From: Bryobacterales bacterium | Lineage (GTDB): Bacteria; Acidobacteriota; Terriglobia; Bryobacterales; Bryobacteraceae | Direction: 5' to 3' | DNA length: 47,306 nt | Assembly: GCA_003142185.1 (NCBI GenBank) | Contig: PLOR01000012.1 | Span: 1-47,306 of the forward strand | In this document: positions 27,301 through 35,136 of the stretch, piece after piece | Position numbering within the stretch: position 1 is the stretch's first letter | Layout: each line of letters begins with the position of its first letter | Made by a program: the position numbers and the translations under genes | Notes under the pieces: model-generated | Databases searched by the model: none | Seen by the model: the letters and a program-made list of their open reading frames with translations, nothing else | Told to the model about the DNA's origin: nothing

Positions 27301-27930
27301 GTGCCCACGTCAACGATTACCGTATTGCTGGTCGACGACCACGCCCTGGTGCGGCGAGGCTTTCGCCGCATGCTGGAGGACGACGCCGAAATCGAAGTGC
27401 TGGGCGAGGCGAGCGACGGCCACGACGCAGTGGAGGCGGCCGCGCGTCTGCATCCCGCGGTGGTGGTGATGGATTTCGCCCTGCCGAGCATGAACGGGGC
27501 AGTGGCCACGCGGCTGATCCTCAAAGAAAGCCCGCAGACCGCGGTGCTGATGCTCAGCATGCATGCAGAAGCATCCTTTGTGCGCACCTGTCTGGAGGCC
27601 GGAGCGCGCGGCTACCTGCTCAAGAACGCCATGGATCTGGAACTGGTGGCTGCGGTCAAGCAGGTGGCCGCCGGCGCGCGGGTGCTCGATCCGCGGCTGG
27701 GCGCGGTGGCGGAAACGGCCAACGCGGCTCCCGCTTTGAGCACGCGCGAGTTGGAAGTGCTGCAACTGATCGTCAACGGAAAATCGAACAAGGATATCGC
27801 TACCGTGCTCGGCCTGAGCGCCAACACGGTGGCTGTGCACCGCGCCAATATCATGCAGACGCTGGGCATCCACAATACGGCGGAGCTGGTGGTCTACGCC
27901 ATCCGCGAAGGGCTGGTGAGCATCGCGTGA
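27301..27930 (+). CDS. LuxR/NarL-type response regulator
   Basis: 209-residue two-component response regulator. The receiver domain (residues 5-120) has the acidic pair Asp12-Asp13, the phospho-acceptor Asp58 (VVVMDFALPSMNG) and Lys108 (YLLKNA). The output domain (about 140-205) is a LuxR-type helix-turn-helix (LSTRELEVLQLIVNGKSNKD followed by LSANTVAVHRANIMQTLGIH). It would bind DNA as a dimer after phosphorylation. GTG start at 27301. No histidine kinase gene is in the window, so it is an orphan here. Its stop overlaps the GTG start of the next gene by four bases (GTGA), an unusual partnership with a CRTAC1-type surface protein and a sign of translational coupling. Confidence 0.93.
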   Translation: MPTSTITVLLVDDHALVRRGFRRMLEDDAEIEVLGEASDGHDAVEAAARLHPAVVVMDFALPSMNGAVATRLILKESPQTAVLMLSMHAEASFVRTCLEAGARGYLLKNAMDLELVAAVKQVAAGARVLDPRLGAVAETANAAPALSTRELEVLQLIVNGKSNKDIATVLGLSANTVAVHRANIMQTLGIHNTAELVVYAIREGLVSIA

Positions 27931-29600
27931 ACCGCCGGTCGTTTCTGGGCGGGCTGGCAGGCCTGGCGTCGCCGTTGTTTCCCGCCGCCAGCAACGGGCT
28001 AGGCTTCCGCCTGGTGGATGTGACGGCCGCGGCGGGCATCGACTTTCATCAAAACAGCGGCGCGTTCGGCGCCAAGTATCTGCCCGAAACGATGGGCTCC
28101 GGCTGCGCGTTTTTCGATTACGATGGCGATGGCTGGCTGGACGTGCTGCTGGTGAACGGGATGGATTGGCCCGGCCACAAGCGCCGCCGCAGCACTCTCA
28201 AACTCTACCGCAACAATCGCAACGGCACTTTTACCGATGTCACCGAGCGCGCCGGCCTGGCGGTGGAGATGTACGGCATGGGCGTGGCCGTGGCCGACTA
28301 CAACAACGACGGCTTCCCCGACGTGTTGATCACCGCCGTCGGCCAGAACCGCCTGTTCCGCAACACGGGCCAAGGCCATTTCGTCGACGTGACCGAACAG
28401 GCCGGTTTAGGCGGGCGCGCGGCGTTCTCGACCTCGGCTGTGTGGTTCGATTTCGATCGCGATGGCTTCCTCGACCTGCTGGTCTGCAACTATGTCAAAT
28501 GGTCGCCGGAGCGCGACGTGTTCTGCAGCGTGGACGGCCACCGCAAATCCTATTGCACTCCGGAGGCATATCACGGCGAGACCTGCTGGCTGTTTCGCAA
28601 CCGCGGCAACGGCACGTTTGAAGATGTGACCGCCAAAAGCGGCATCTTCGACAGCACGTCGAAATCGCTGGGCGTGGCGCTGGTGGATTACGATCGCGAC
28701 GGCTGGCTGGATGTGCTGGTGGCCAACGACACGCAGCCTAACAAGCTCTATCACAATCTGCGCAACGGCACGTTTGAAGACGTAGCGGTGCGCGCCGGCA
28801 TCGCTTTCAGCGAGGACGGCAAGGCGCGCGCCGGAATGGGCATCGACGCCGCCGATTTCGACAATTCCGGCGCCGACGGAATCGCCATCACCAACTTCGA
28901 TAACGAAATGATGGCGCTCTATCGCCCCTCGCGAACGGGCGGCTATTCGGATGCGGCCATCAAGGCCGGCGTGGGCCAGGCCTCGCGCGAGAGCCTGGGC
29001 TTCGGCTGCGCCTTCCTCGATATCGACCTCGATGGCCGCCTGGACCTGGCCGCCGTCAACGGGCACATCGATGAGACGGTCCGCCACATCCGCAGCAATG
29101 TCGGCTACGCGCAGCCGCCGCACCTGTTTCACAATGACGGCCAGGGCCGCTTCCACGACATTGCCGCCGGCGCGGGCGCCGGTTTCGCCGCTCCCAAAGT
29201 GGCGCGCGGCCTCGCATACGGCGATTTCGACCGCGATGGCGACCTGGACCTGGTGGTCACCACCAACCAGGGACCCGCTTACCTGTACCGCAACGACGTG
29301 ACCGACGGCTTCCACGCGCTGCGCATTCATCTGACCGGCAAAAAATCTAACCGGGATGCGATCGGCGCCGTGGTGCGCGTGGCCACGCCCGAAGGGGCGC
29401 AAATGCGCATGGTCAAAACCGGGTCCAGCTACCTGTCGCAATCCGAGCTGACCCTCACCTTCGGCCTGGGCCCGCGCGACACGGCATCTCACCTGACCAT
29501 CGAATGGCCGAGCGGCGCGACGCAGGAATTTACCGGGGTTCGTTTCGGCGGATATGAGTGCGCGGAGGGCCAGCCGCTCAAGAAACTGGATGGCTTTTGA
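27927..29600 (+). CDS. Tat-exported CRTAC1-type VCBS repeat protein with ASPIC/UnbV domain
   Basis: 557-residue protein with a twin-arginine signal (MNRRSFLGGLAGLASPLFPA), then FG-GAP/VCBS propeller repeats with Ca2+-binding loops (FDYDGDGWLDVL, ADYNNDGFPDVL, VDYDRDGWLDVL, LDIDLDGRLDLA, GDFDRDGDLDLV) and a C-terminal ASPIC/UnbV domain (FHALRIHLTGKKSNRDAIGA, LTLTFGLGPRD, IEWPSGA). Export by Tat suggests folding with calcium or another cofactor before translocation, whereas the paralogues at 5252 and 6934 have Sec-like signals. The ligand and exact role are unknown. It overlaps the response regulator gene by four bases and is followed by a short hairpin, so the two form one unit. Confidence 0.9.
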   Translation: MNRRSFLGGLAGLASPLFPAASNGLGFRLVDVTAAAGIDFHQNSGAFGAKYLPETMGSGCAFFDYDGDGWLDVLLVNGMDWPGHKRRRSTLKLYRNNRNGTFTDVTERAGLAVEMYGMGVAVADYNNDGFPDVLITAVGQNRLFRNTGQGHFVDVTEQAGLGGRAAFSTSAVWFDFDRDGFLDLLVCNYVKWSPERDVFCSVDGHRKSYCTPEAYHGETCWLFRNRGNGTFEDVTAKSGIFDSTSKSLGVALVDYDRDGWLDVLVANDTQPNKLYHNLRNGTFEDVAVRAGIAFSEDGKARAGMGIDAADFDNSGADGIAITNFDNEMMALYRPSRTGGYSDAAIKAGVGQASRESLGFGCAFLDIDLDGRLDLAAVNGHIDETVRHIRSNVGYAQPPHLFHNDGQGRFHDIAAGAGAGFAAPKVARGLAYGDFDRDGDLDLVVTTNQGPAYLYRNDVTDGFHALRIHLTGKKSNRDAIGAVVRVATPEGAQMRMVKTGSSYLSQSELTLTFGLGPRDTASHLTIEWPSGATQEFTGVRFGGYECAEGQPLKKLDGF

Positions 29601-29615
29601 GCGGTTGCGCTGTGG

Positions 29616-29634
29616 GGCAGGTCCCCGACCTGCC
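29616..29634 (+). terminator. Short hairpin after the CRTAC1 gene
   Basis: GGCAGGT, a five-base loop, then ACCTGCC, starting 15 bases after the stop. No T-run follows, so it is a weak terminator or a dispersed repeat (a similar GC-rich stem follows at about 29641-29661). Confidence 0.35.
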
Positions 29635-29725
29635 AACGCCGGGCGCGACGCATCGCGCGCCGTTTCCTGTGGGGCAAATTGGCGTACTTAGTCAGCGCCC
29701 GCTACCTGAGTCACCGGATATCCGA

Positions 29726-30346
29726 CTATTGCCCCATCGCCGCCAGGATCACCTCCTGAAGGTCAACCACGGTGCATTTCCCGTCGCCGATGTTCAGCAG
29801 CGCTCCGGCGCACGGCATCTGCCCAAGGGATGCCTGTTGCATGACATTCACGTCATCCTGATTGACCAGGCAATCGCCTGTCAGATCGTATTGGGAGCAT
29901 AGATAGACGGTCGGGGCTGCCGCGATGCTCACTGGCGATCCGGCCGTCGAAACCCCTTGCGGCGACAGCAAGGCGATCGCCATTGCCCCTGACCCAGCCG
30001 TTGTCGGCGGCGTAATGGAAACGCTAAAGAACTGACCCGAGGAGAGCGCCGCTTGACCTCCGTTCGCAGTCGATCCGATCAGCTCGAACGTTGACCCGGC
30101 GGACAAGATGGTCTTTTGTGCAGCGATGGTCGCCGCCAATGGATTCACGGCTCCAAAAGTGGCCCCCGCCGGTGCGCTAATCGAGAAAGAAACCCCAGCT
30201 AGATTTGACGCTGGATATGTGTCTTGGAAGTTGACGATCACGGTGGTCGTCCCATCCGGTTGGGGCTGCGCGACTGTCGCCGTTAGCAGCGGCTGCGAGA
30301 ACAGCGAAAGCGAAAACAAGAGCGATACTGCGAGTATTTTCAGCAT
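29726..30346 (-). CDS. Small secreted protein with cohesin-like and dockerin-like domains
   Basis: 206-residue exported protein. Signal peptide MLKILAVSLLFSLSLFSQ. Residues about 22-147 form a beta-sandwich with cohesin-like strands (LAGVSFSISAPAGATFGAV, GGQAALSSGQFFSVSITPP). Residues 153-205 read as a dockerin-type pair of EF-hand loops: DLTGDCLVNQDDVNVMQQ, then IGDGKCTVVDLQEVILAA. Cysteines at about 150, 159, 179 and 192 may form disulphides. Cohesin-dockerin pairs tie enzymes to surfaces in cellulosomes. In non-cellulosomal bacteria such domains are found singly with unclear partners. Both domains in one short chain would allow polymerisation or attachment. A good promoter lies upstream at 30444-30473, giving a leader of roughly 90 bases. 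No clear Shine-Dalgarno. Confidence 0.75.
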   Translation of the reverse strand: MLKILAVSLLFSLSLFSQPLLTATVAQPQPDGTTTVIVNFQDTYPASNLAGVSFSISAPAGATFGAVNPLAATIAAQKTILSAGSTFELIGSTANGGQAALSSGQFFSVSITPPTTAGSGAMAIALLSPQGVSTAGSPVSIAAAPTVYLCSQYDLTGDCLVNQDDVNVMQQASLGQMPCAGALLNIGDGKCTVVDLQEVILAAMGQ

Positions 30347-30443
30347 AGGTTTTTCAATGGTAACTGCCTCACTCGGGTGAACCCTTGTAGTCGATTGAAC
30401 CTGCGGTATCCTGCGGAACGGGCAAGGGGGAGATAAAGCAGAT

Positions 30444-30473
30444 ATCCTAATTCAAGATTAGAGGGTATGTCAA
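30444..30473 (-). promoter_or_regulatory. Promoter of the cohesin/dockerin-like gene
   Basis: On the minus strand a perfect TTGACA (30473-30468) is followed after 18 bases by TAGGAT (30449-30444). This is the best sigma70-type promoter in the window. It points at the gene starting at 30346. Confidence 0.6.
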
Positions 30474-30548
30474 GAGTTTCTGGGGCTAAGTGATTGGATT
30501 AGTGGGGGAGAGAGGTTGTGACTGGAATTGTCAGCGCATCTGCAACCG

Positions 30549-30566
30549 GGCCGGGCACGCCCGGCC
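30549..30566. repeat. GGCCGGGC palindrome (REP-like)
   Basis: GGCCGGGC-AC-GCCCGGCC, an eight-base perfect stem with a two-base loop. The same stem occurs at 30590-30609 and 39963-39982, each time next to a gene end, which suggests a small dispersed repeat family. Confidence 0.5.
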
Positions 30567-30589
30567 GCTGCGGATGGAAAACAAGAAAC

Positions 30590-30609
30590 GGCCGGGCTTG
30601 CGCCCGGCC
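30590..30609 (-). terminator. Rho-independent terminator of the PLP decarboxylase gene
   Basis: GGCCGGGC, four-base loop, GCCCGGCC. On the minus strand the stem is followed by GTTTCTTGTTTT, a T-rich tract. It begins six bases past the stop of the decarboxylase gene. Confidence 0.7.
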
Positions 30610-30615
30610 CCGCTC

Positions 30616-32010
30616 TCAGCGGGCGAGCTTGGCGGCCTCAGCCTGGATCAACTCCCACACGCGGTCGACGTGAGACTGAGCGGTAGCCATGTTGCCAATC
30701 GCCAGGCGGAGCGTGAAACGGCCGTGCAGTTTGGTGCCGGAGATGAAGAACTCGCCGGTTTCGTTGACGCGCTCCTGAATTTGCCGGTTCTCGTCATCGG
30801 TGCCCTGGTAGCGGAAACAGACCGTGGAGAACGGCGTGGGAGCGGTGCGCTCAAAGCGCGGATGAGCATCGATCTTGGCTGCCAGCGCCTGCACGATGCG
30901 GATCTGCTCGCGAATCATCGCGGCGATTCCTTCACGCCCGTAGGAACGCATGACGAACCAGAGCTTGAGCGCGCGGAAGCGGCGGCCGAGCGCAACGCCG
31001 TAATCCATCAGGTTGACGGCGCGCGGATCGTCGGCGGTGGCGAGATAGTCCGGCACCAGCGAGAACGCGCGCCGCAGCACGTCAGGGCGCCGGGTGTAGA
31101 ACACGCTGCAATCCACCGGCGTGAGCATCCACTTGTGCGGATTGGTGACCATGGAATCGGCGTGCTCGCAGCCGGCCAGCGCCCAGCGGAACTCCTCGGC
31201 CACCGCGGCCGAGCCGGCATAGGCGGCGTCCACGTGCAGCCAGATGTTCCGGGCCCGGCAGATTTCCGCGATAGCGGGCACCGGATCGACGCTGGTGGTG
31301 GCGGTGGTTCCCACCGTGGCGGCGACCGCGCACGGGCGCAACCCGGCGGCGAGGTCGCGGTCGATCATTTCTCTCAGCGCGTCCGGCCGGAGGCGAAACT
31401 CGGCGTCCACCGGAACCTTGTGCACGCGCTCCTGACCGATGCCGATCGCGATGGCGCCTTTTTCGATCGAGGAATGCGCCTGTTCGGAAGTGTAGACGAC
31501 CAAATCGGACGCCGTGCCCTTGGCGCGCGCATTCGGGTCCGCGGCTTCGCGCGCCGCGGCCAGGGCGTGCATGCTGCCCACCGACGCCGTATCGAATATC
31601 TGGCCGAACCAATCCTCGGGAAGACCGGTCCATTGGCGAAGCCAGCGCAGCGTGACCTGCTCGAGTTCGACGATCGCGGGACACGACTTCCACAACATGC
31701 CGTTGCCATTGAGCGCGGATGCCAGCAACTCGCCCAGAATACCGGGTGCCGAACCGGAGTTCGCGAAAAAGGCCATGAAGCCAGGGTGATTCCAGTGGGT
31801 GACCGCCGGCAGAATGAGCCGTTCGAAATCGGCTAGCAGGCATTCCGGCGGCTCGCCCTGTTCCGGCCCATGGGCGGGCAGCGCGTCGGTTAGCTCGCCG
31901 GGTTGCACTCGCGCCAGCACGGGGTAGCGCTGCGGATTGGCCAGGTAATCGGCCACCCAATCGATGGCCTGATGGCCGCACTGGCGGAACTGTTCGGGCG
32001 TCATTGGCAT
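30616..32010 (-). CDS. PLP-dependent aromatic-L-amino-acid-type decarboxylase (group II)
   Basis: 464-residue pyridoxal-phosphate enzyme of the aromatic amino acid/glutamate decarboxylase group, removing the alpha-carboxyl of an amino acid to give an amine. The Schiff-base lysine is in MVTNPHKWMLTPVDCS (about Lys293). YTSEQAHSSIEKG holds the His that stacks on the cofactor, and WLHVDAAYAGSA the Asp that binds the pyridine nitrogen. HPGFMAFFANSGSAPGILGE near residue 75 is the substrate-entry segment of this family. The substrate (Tyr, Trp, Phe or DOPA) cannot be decided. The start MPMTPEQF at 32010 (or 32004) matches the usual N-terminus, while an in-frame ATG 45 codons upstream adds unrelated sequence overlapping the neighbour's promoter. 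The gene stands alone with its own terminator, and the rhomboid gene diverges from it. Confidence 0.9.
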   Translation of the reverse strand: MPMTPEQFRQCGHQAIDWVADYLANPQRYPVLARVQPGELTDALPAHGPEQGEPPECLLADFERLILPAVTHWNHPGFMAFFANSGSAPGILGELLASALNGNGMLWKSCPAIVELEQVTLRWLRQWTGLPEDWFGQIFDTASVGSMHALAAAREAADPNARAKGTASDLVVYTSEQAHSSIEKGAIAIGIGQERVHKVPVDAEFRLRPDALREMIDRDLAAGLRPCAVAATVGTTATTSVDPVPAIAEICRARNIWLHVDAAYAGSAAVAEEFRWALAGCEHADSMVTNPHKWMLTPVDCSVFYTRRPDVLRRAFSLVPDYLATADDPRAVNLMDYGVALGRRFRALKLWFVMRSYGREGIAAMIREQIRIVQALAAKIDAHPRFERTAPTPFSTVCFRYQGTDDENRQIQERVNETGEFFISGTKLHGRFTLRLAIGNMATAQSHVDRVWELIQAEAAKLAR

Positions 32011-32139
32011 GCCGCCTGGTGGTTGGGTCTGGCGATAGTGACAAGCACAGTTTTCTGGGGACTCATAGATTAGCCAAACGTCGAGTGTAACGCGGGGCTG
32101 GAGATGAATTGTGGCTGGGTCCGCGGGGGTTACGGGTTG

Positions 32140-32145
32140 TATCAT
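32140..32145 (+). promoter_or_regulatory. -10-like box adjacent to the rhomboid start
   Basis: TATCAT lies eight bases before the ATG at 32154, and no Shine-Dalgarno sequence is present. The spacing fits a leaderless message. No good -35 hexamer is visible. Confidence 0.35.
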
Positions 32146-32153
32146 AGGCTGTT

Positions 32154-32984
32154 ATGGATTCGCGCCGGATGTGCCCGCATTGCCGGGCGTTCATTACCAA
32201 TAAAGACAAGATTTGCCCGTACTGCAATGAGCAGGTGGGGCCGCGCGCGATCGACCGGCGCAGCCCAGCGGACTTTCTGGGCGGGCTGATCCCCCACGCG
32301 CGGTTCAACACCATCGTCATTCTGCTGGCCAATTTCGGGCTCTACCTGGTGAGCACCCTGTACAGCATGCGCGCCGGCGGCGGGGGCGGGTTTTCGGGAA
32401 TCGACGGCGCCACGCTGTTTGCGTTCGGTGCCAAATTCGGCGCTGCCATTGCGGCCGGCCAGTGGTGGCGGCTGGTGACGGCGGGCTTTCTGCACGGCGG
32501 GCTGCTGCACATCCTGATGAACTCCTGGGTGTTGTTCGACCTGGCGCCGCAGGTGGAAGAGATGTTTGGCGCCAGCCGCATGTGGGTCATCTATTTCGTT
32601 TCGTCGGTGGGCGGGTTCTACTTGAGCAACCTGTGGAATCCGCGGTCGCTTTCGGTGGGCGCCTCGGCCGCGCTGTGCGGTTTGATTGGAGCCATGATCG
32701 CGCTGGGAGTGACGCATCACAGCGCCGCCATGGGAGCGGCCATTCGCAGCACGTACATGCGCTGGGCGATCTACATCCTGATTTTCAGTTTCTTGCCGGG
32801 GGTGGACATGGCGGCGCATATCGGCGGCGGCATCACGGGCTTCGCGGTGGCGTACCTGGCGGGCACGCCGCGCTACGAAGGATCGCCGGTGGAGAGGCTG
32901 TGGCAGGCGGGCGCGTTGATTTGCCTGGGCCTGACGGGGCTGAGTTTCGCGCTGTGGTGGGCTTGGTTCAGTCATACGGCGTAG
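32154..32984 (+). CDS. Rhomboid intramembrane serine protease with N-terminal zinc ribbon
   Basis: 276-residue membrane protease that cleaves transmembrane substrates within the bilayer. The N-terminus is a zinc ribbon (CPHC at residues 7-10, CPYC at 21-24). The rhomboid domain follows with about six TM helices. GQWWRLVTAGFLHGGLLHIL holds the conserved WR and HxxxxH-type oxyanion residues. SVGASAALCGLIGA has the catalytic Ser171, and DMAAHIGGGITG the catalytic His222. The dyad is complete, so activity is expected. The zinc ribbon on the cytoplasmic side may recruit substrate. It is transcribed away from the decarboxylase gene. The downstream DUF1223 genes have their own upstream regions. Confidence 0.92.
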   Translation: MDSRRMCPHCRAFITNKDKICPYCNEQVGPRAIDRRSPADFLGGLIPHARFNTIVILLANFGLYLVSTLYSMRAGGGGGFSGIDGATLFAFGAKFGAAIAAGQWWRLVTAGFLHGGLLHILMNSWVLFDLAPQVEEMFGASRMWVIYFVSSVGGFYLSNLWNPRSLSVGASAALCGLIGAMIALGVTHHSAAMGAAIRSTYMRWAIYILIFSFLPGVDMAAHIGGGITGFAVAYLAGTPRYEGSPVERLWQAGALICLGLTGLSFALWWAWFSHTA

Positions 32985-33095
32985 ACTGGTGCATTGCCCA
33001 TCGATCTGAGATAATTCAGGCAAGAGAGGACGAATGCGCGTGCGGAGCCGCTGCGGAATTGCAGTGGGAGCCGTACTGGCAGGGGGGAGGGGGAA

Positions 33096-33836
33096 ATGAA
33101 GAATTGGCGAACGAGTTGTGTGCTGTCGCTGGCCGCTATTCTGCCGGCCGGCGCCGCCGGAGCGGAGAGGGCTCCGGTGCTGGTGGAGTTGTTCACCTCC
33201 GAGGGCTGCTCGAGTTGTCCGCCGGCGGACCGGCTGCTGGAAAAACTGGATGCGGCGGCGGTGGTGCTGAGCGAGCACGTCACCTATTGGGACCATGAGG
33301 GGTGGCGGGATCGTTTCTCGTTGGATGAGGTGACCATCCGGCAGCAGGGATATGCGCAACGCTTCCACCTGGACAGCCCCTACACTCCGGAGATGGTCAT
33401 CAACGGCGCGGTTGAGTTCAACGGCAGCGATGGGCGCCGTGCCGTCGCTGAGATTGGCAAGGCCTTGGACCATGCCAAAGCGGTGCCGCACCTGGCGTGG
33501 GTGGACCGCGGTGTCGAGGTGCAGATCGACGGGGCGCACAAGGGCGACCAGGTTTTTCTGGCGCTAGCGGACGACAGCGCATCGACGGCGGTGACGGGCG
33601 GGGAAAACAAGGGGAACCAATTGCATCACGTGGCGGTGTGCCGTGAAATCCGCAGAGCCGGCAGGGTGGGGCTGGGCGGAGCGTTTAACCAGTCGATCAA
33701 GCTACCGCCCCCGGCGCGGCGGGAGCGCGTGGTCGTATGGACGCAATCCGGCGAAGCGGGAGCGGTGGCGGGCGCGGCATTGCTCGCGCCAGACCAAGTT
33801 GAAGCGACCGCGGCACCGCTGGCCGGTCGGGACTAA
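33096..33836 (+). CDS. Exported DUF1223 protein, CxxC form
   Basis: 246-residue DUF1223 protein with a signal peptide (MKNWRTSCVLSLAAILPAGA). DUF1223 is a thioredoxin-like family of unknown reaction. Right after the signal comes VLVELFTSEGCSSCPPADRL with the redox motif Cys38-Ser-Ser-Cys41. The second half contains TPEMVINGAVEFNGSDGRRA and a C-terminal beta-sandwich (GVEVQIDGAHKGDQVFLALA, QLHHVAVCREIRRAGRVGLG). A strong GGGAGGGGG ribosome binding site precedes the ATG. It is the first of a tandem pair with the gene at 34063; the two share about half or more of their residues and also similar upstream DNA. Its CxxC is intact, so a disulphide exchange role in the periplasm is plausible. Confidence 0.88.
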   Translation: MKNWRTSCVLSLAAILPAGAAGAERAPVLVELFTSEGCSSCPPADRLLEKLDAAAVVLSEHVTYWDHEGWRDRFSLDEVTIRQQGYAQRFHLDSPYTPEMVINGAVEFNGSDGRRAVAEIGKALDHAKAVPHLAWVDRGVEVQIDGAHKGDQVFLALADDSASTAVTGGENKGNQLHHVAVCREIRRAGRVGLGGAFNQSIKLPPPARRERVVVWTQSGEAGAVAGAALLAPDQVEATAAPLAGRD

Positions 33837-34062
33837 AACGGCGCTTCGCAGAGTGTACAGGAACTCGTGTGTTTGGCGGCGGGCGCTTGGGTGTGACAGC
33901 CTGACCGGGCGCAGTTCGTGCTCTGGTACTTATGGTCCGGTCATACGGCCGGGTAGTCTGGCGCGCTGTTAACCAATCTGGCATAATCGAGGCGATTGAG
34001 AACAAACATCTGCGCGGCCGCCGCAGAATTGCGGTTGAGAGCGTGCCGGCCGGGAGAGGGAA

Positions 34063-34770
34063 ATGAAGTATTGGCGAGCGATTTTTGTGCCGTTGCTGGT
34101 CGCCGTTCTGCCAGCCGGCGCTGCCGGAGCGGACAAGGCTCCGGTGCTGGTGGAGTTATTCACCTCTGAAGGTTCGGCGGGTTGCCCGCCGGCGGACCAA
34201 CTGCTGGCGAAACTGGATGCGACGGCGATTGTGTTGGGCGAGCACGTCACCACCTGGGACGGTGCTCTGTGGCGCGACCGTTTTGCGACGGAAGACTTGA
34301 CCAAACGGCAGCAGGCATATGCGGAGCGTTTCCGCCTGGATGGCGTCTACGCGCCCCAGATGGTAGTCAATGGCGCGGTGCAGTTCAGCGGCAGCGATGC
34401 AAACCGCGCCGCCGTTGAAATTCGCAAGGCTGAGAAACGCACCAAGATCGTTCCGCGCCTCTTATGGGCAGACGGCGGAGTGCAGGTGGAGATCGACGGG
34501 GCGCACGTGGGCGACCGGGTTTTTCTGGCGCTGGCGGACGACAGCGCAACGACGGCGGTGACGGGCGGGGCAAACAAGGGGCGCCAGTTGCATCATGTAG
34601 CGGTGTGCCGCCAGATCCTCACAGCCGGATTGGTGCCGCTCGGGGGAGCTTTTTACCAGCTTGTCAAGCTCCCGCCACAGGCACGGAAGCAACGCGCCAT
34701 CGTGTGGTTGCAGGTCGGGGACGTGGGGGCGGTGGCCGGCGCCGCAATGATCCCACCGGCCGATCAGTAG
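34063..34770 (+). CDS. Exported DUF1223 paralogue with a single active-site Cys
   Basis: 235-residue tandem copy of the preceding DUF1223 gene, with signal peptide (MKYWRAIFVPLLVAVLPAGA). The motif is VLVELFTSEGSAGCPPADQL: the first Cys of CxxC is replaced by Ser38, leaving only Cys41. APQMVVNGAVQFSGSDANRA and the C-terminal domain (GVQVEIDGAHVGDRVFLALA, QLHHVAVCRQILTAGLVPLG) follow the partner closely. With one Cys it cannot form the usual disulphide and could only work by a monothiol route or by binding. GGGAGAGGG precedes the ATG. The duplicated unit includes the upstream region from about 33952, comparable to 32986-33095. Confidence 0.88.
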   Translation: MKYWRAIFVPLLVAVLPAGAAGADKAPVLVELFTSEGSAGCPPADQLLAKLDATAIVLGEHVTTWDGALWRDRFATEDLTKRQQAYAERFRLDGVYAPQMVVNGAVQFSGSDANRAAVEIRKAEKRTKIVPRLLWADGGVQVEIDGAHVGDRVFLALADDSATTAVTGGANKGRQLHHVAVCRQILTAGLVPLGGAFYQLVKLPPQARKQRAIVWLQVGDVGAVAGAAMIPPADQ

Positions 34771-34871
34771 CAAAGCGGCTCTGCGGGCGCATTCACCGGT
34801 GTTAACGGGTGACCGTTTGCCAAGGGATAGCTTGTGGCCGCGAGCGCCGGTGCGGGATAATCGAAGGCAAG

Positions 34872-35051
34872 ATGAGATTGCGTACGATCGCGCTGGCGTT
34901 GGCACTGGCTTGCGGCTTCTCCGCGGCCGGCGCAGCCAAGAAGAATGTGATTCGCCCCGCCGCCAAATCGCACAAGGTGAAGAGGGTCAAGGGCAAGCGG
35001 GCTAAGGTTGGCAGGAAGGGGCCGCAGCACAAGGCGGTCAAGCACCACTAG
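34872..35051 (+). CDS. Small secreted lysine-rich peptide
   Basis: 59-residue product: a signal peptide (MRLRTIALALALACGFSAAG) followed by about 39 residues very rich in Lys, Arg and His (SHKVKRVKGKRAKVGRKGPQ, ending HKAVKHH). The mature chain would be strongly basic and disordered. GAAGG lies just before the ATG, and GATAAT lies ten bases before it. Upstream in-frame codons are not convincing. I do not know the family. The composition suggests binding to polyanions (DNA, RNA or acidic polysaccharide) outside the cytoplasm, which is an inference. It follows the DUF1223 pair on the same strand. Confidence 0.6.
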   Translation: MRLRTIALALALACGFSAAGAAKKNVIRPAAKSHKVKRVKGKRAKVGRKGPQHKAVKHH

Positions 35052-35086
35052 GGCCTTGGCGCGTGCATCCCGCACCCCAAAACAAA

Positions 35087-35106
35087 TGTCGAGACGAATC
35101 TCGACA
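35087..35106. repeat. Lone hairpin matching the small stem of the cloverleaf repeats
   Basis: TGTCGAGA, four-base loop, TCTCGACA. It matches the inner stem found in the elements at 16907-17095 and 44862-44979 (TGTCGAG..CTCGACA). It lies just past the end of the lysine-rich gene and before the convergent gene's stop, so it could also serve as a bidirectional terminator stem. Confidence 0.5.
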
Positions 35107-35136
35107 CAGCAGGCATGACTGCGCGACCGAGCGGCG

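Noticed and set aside
32142-33539. Minus-strand 465-residue frame across the rhomboid and DUF1223 genes
   Set aside because: Composition is Arg/His/Gln-rich with no motif, and it crosses the boundary of two real genes on the other strand.
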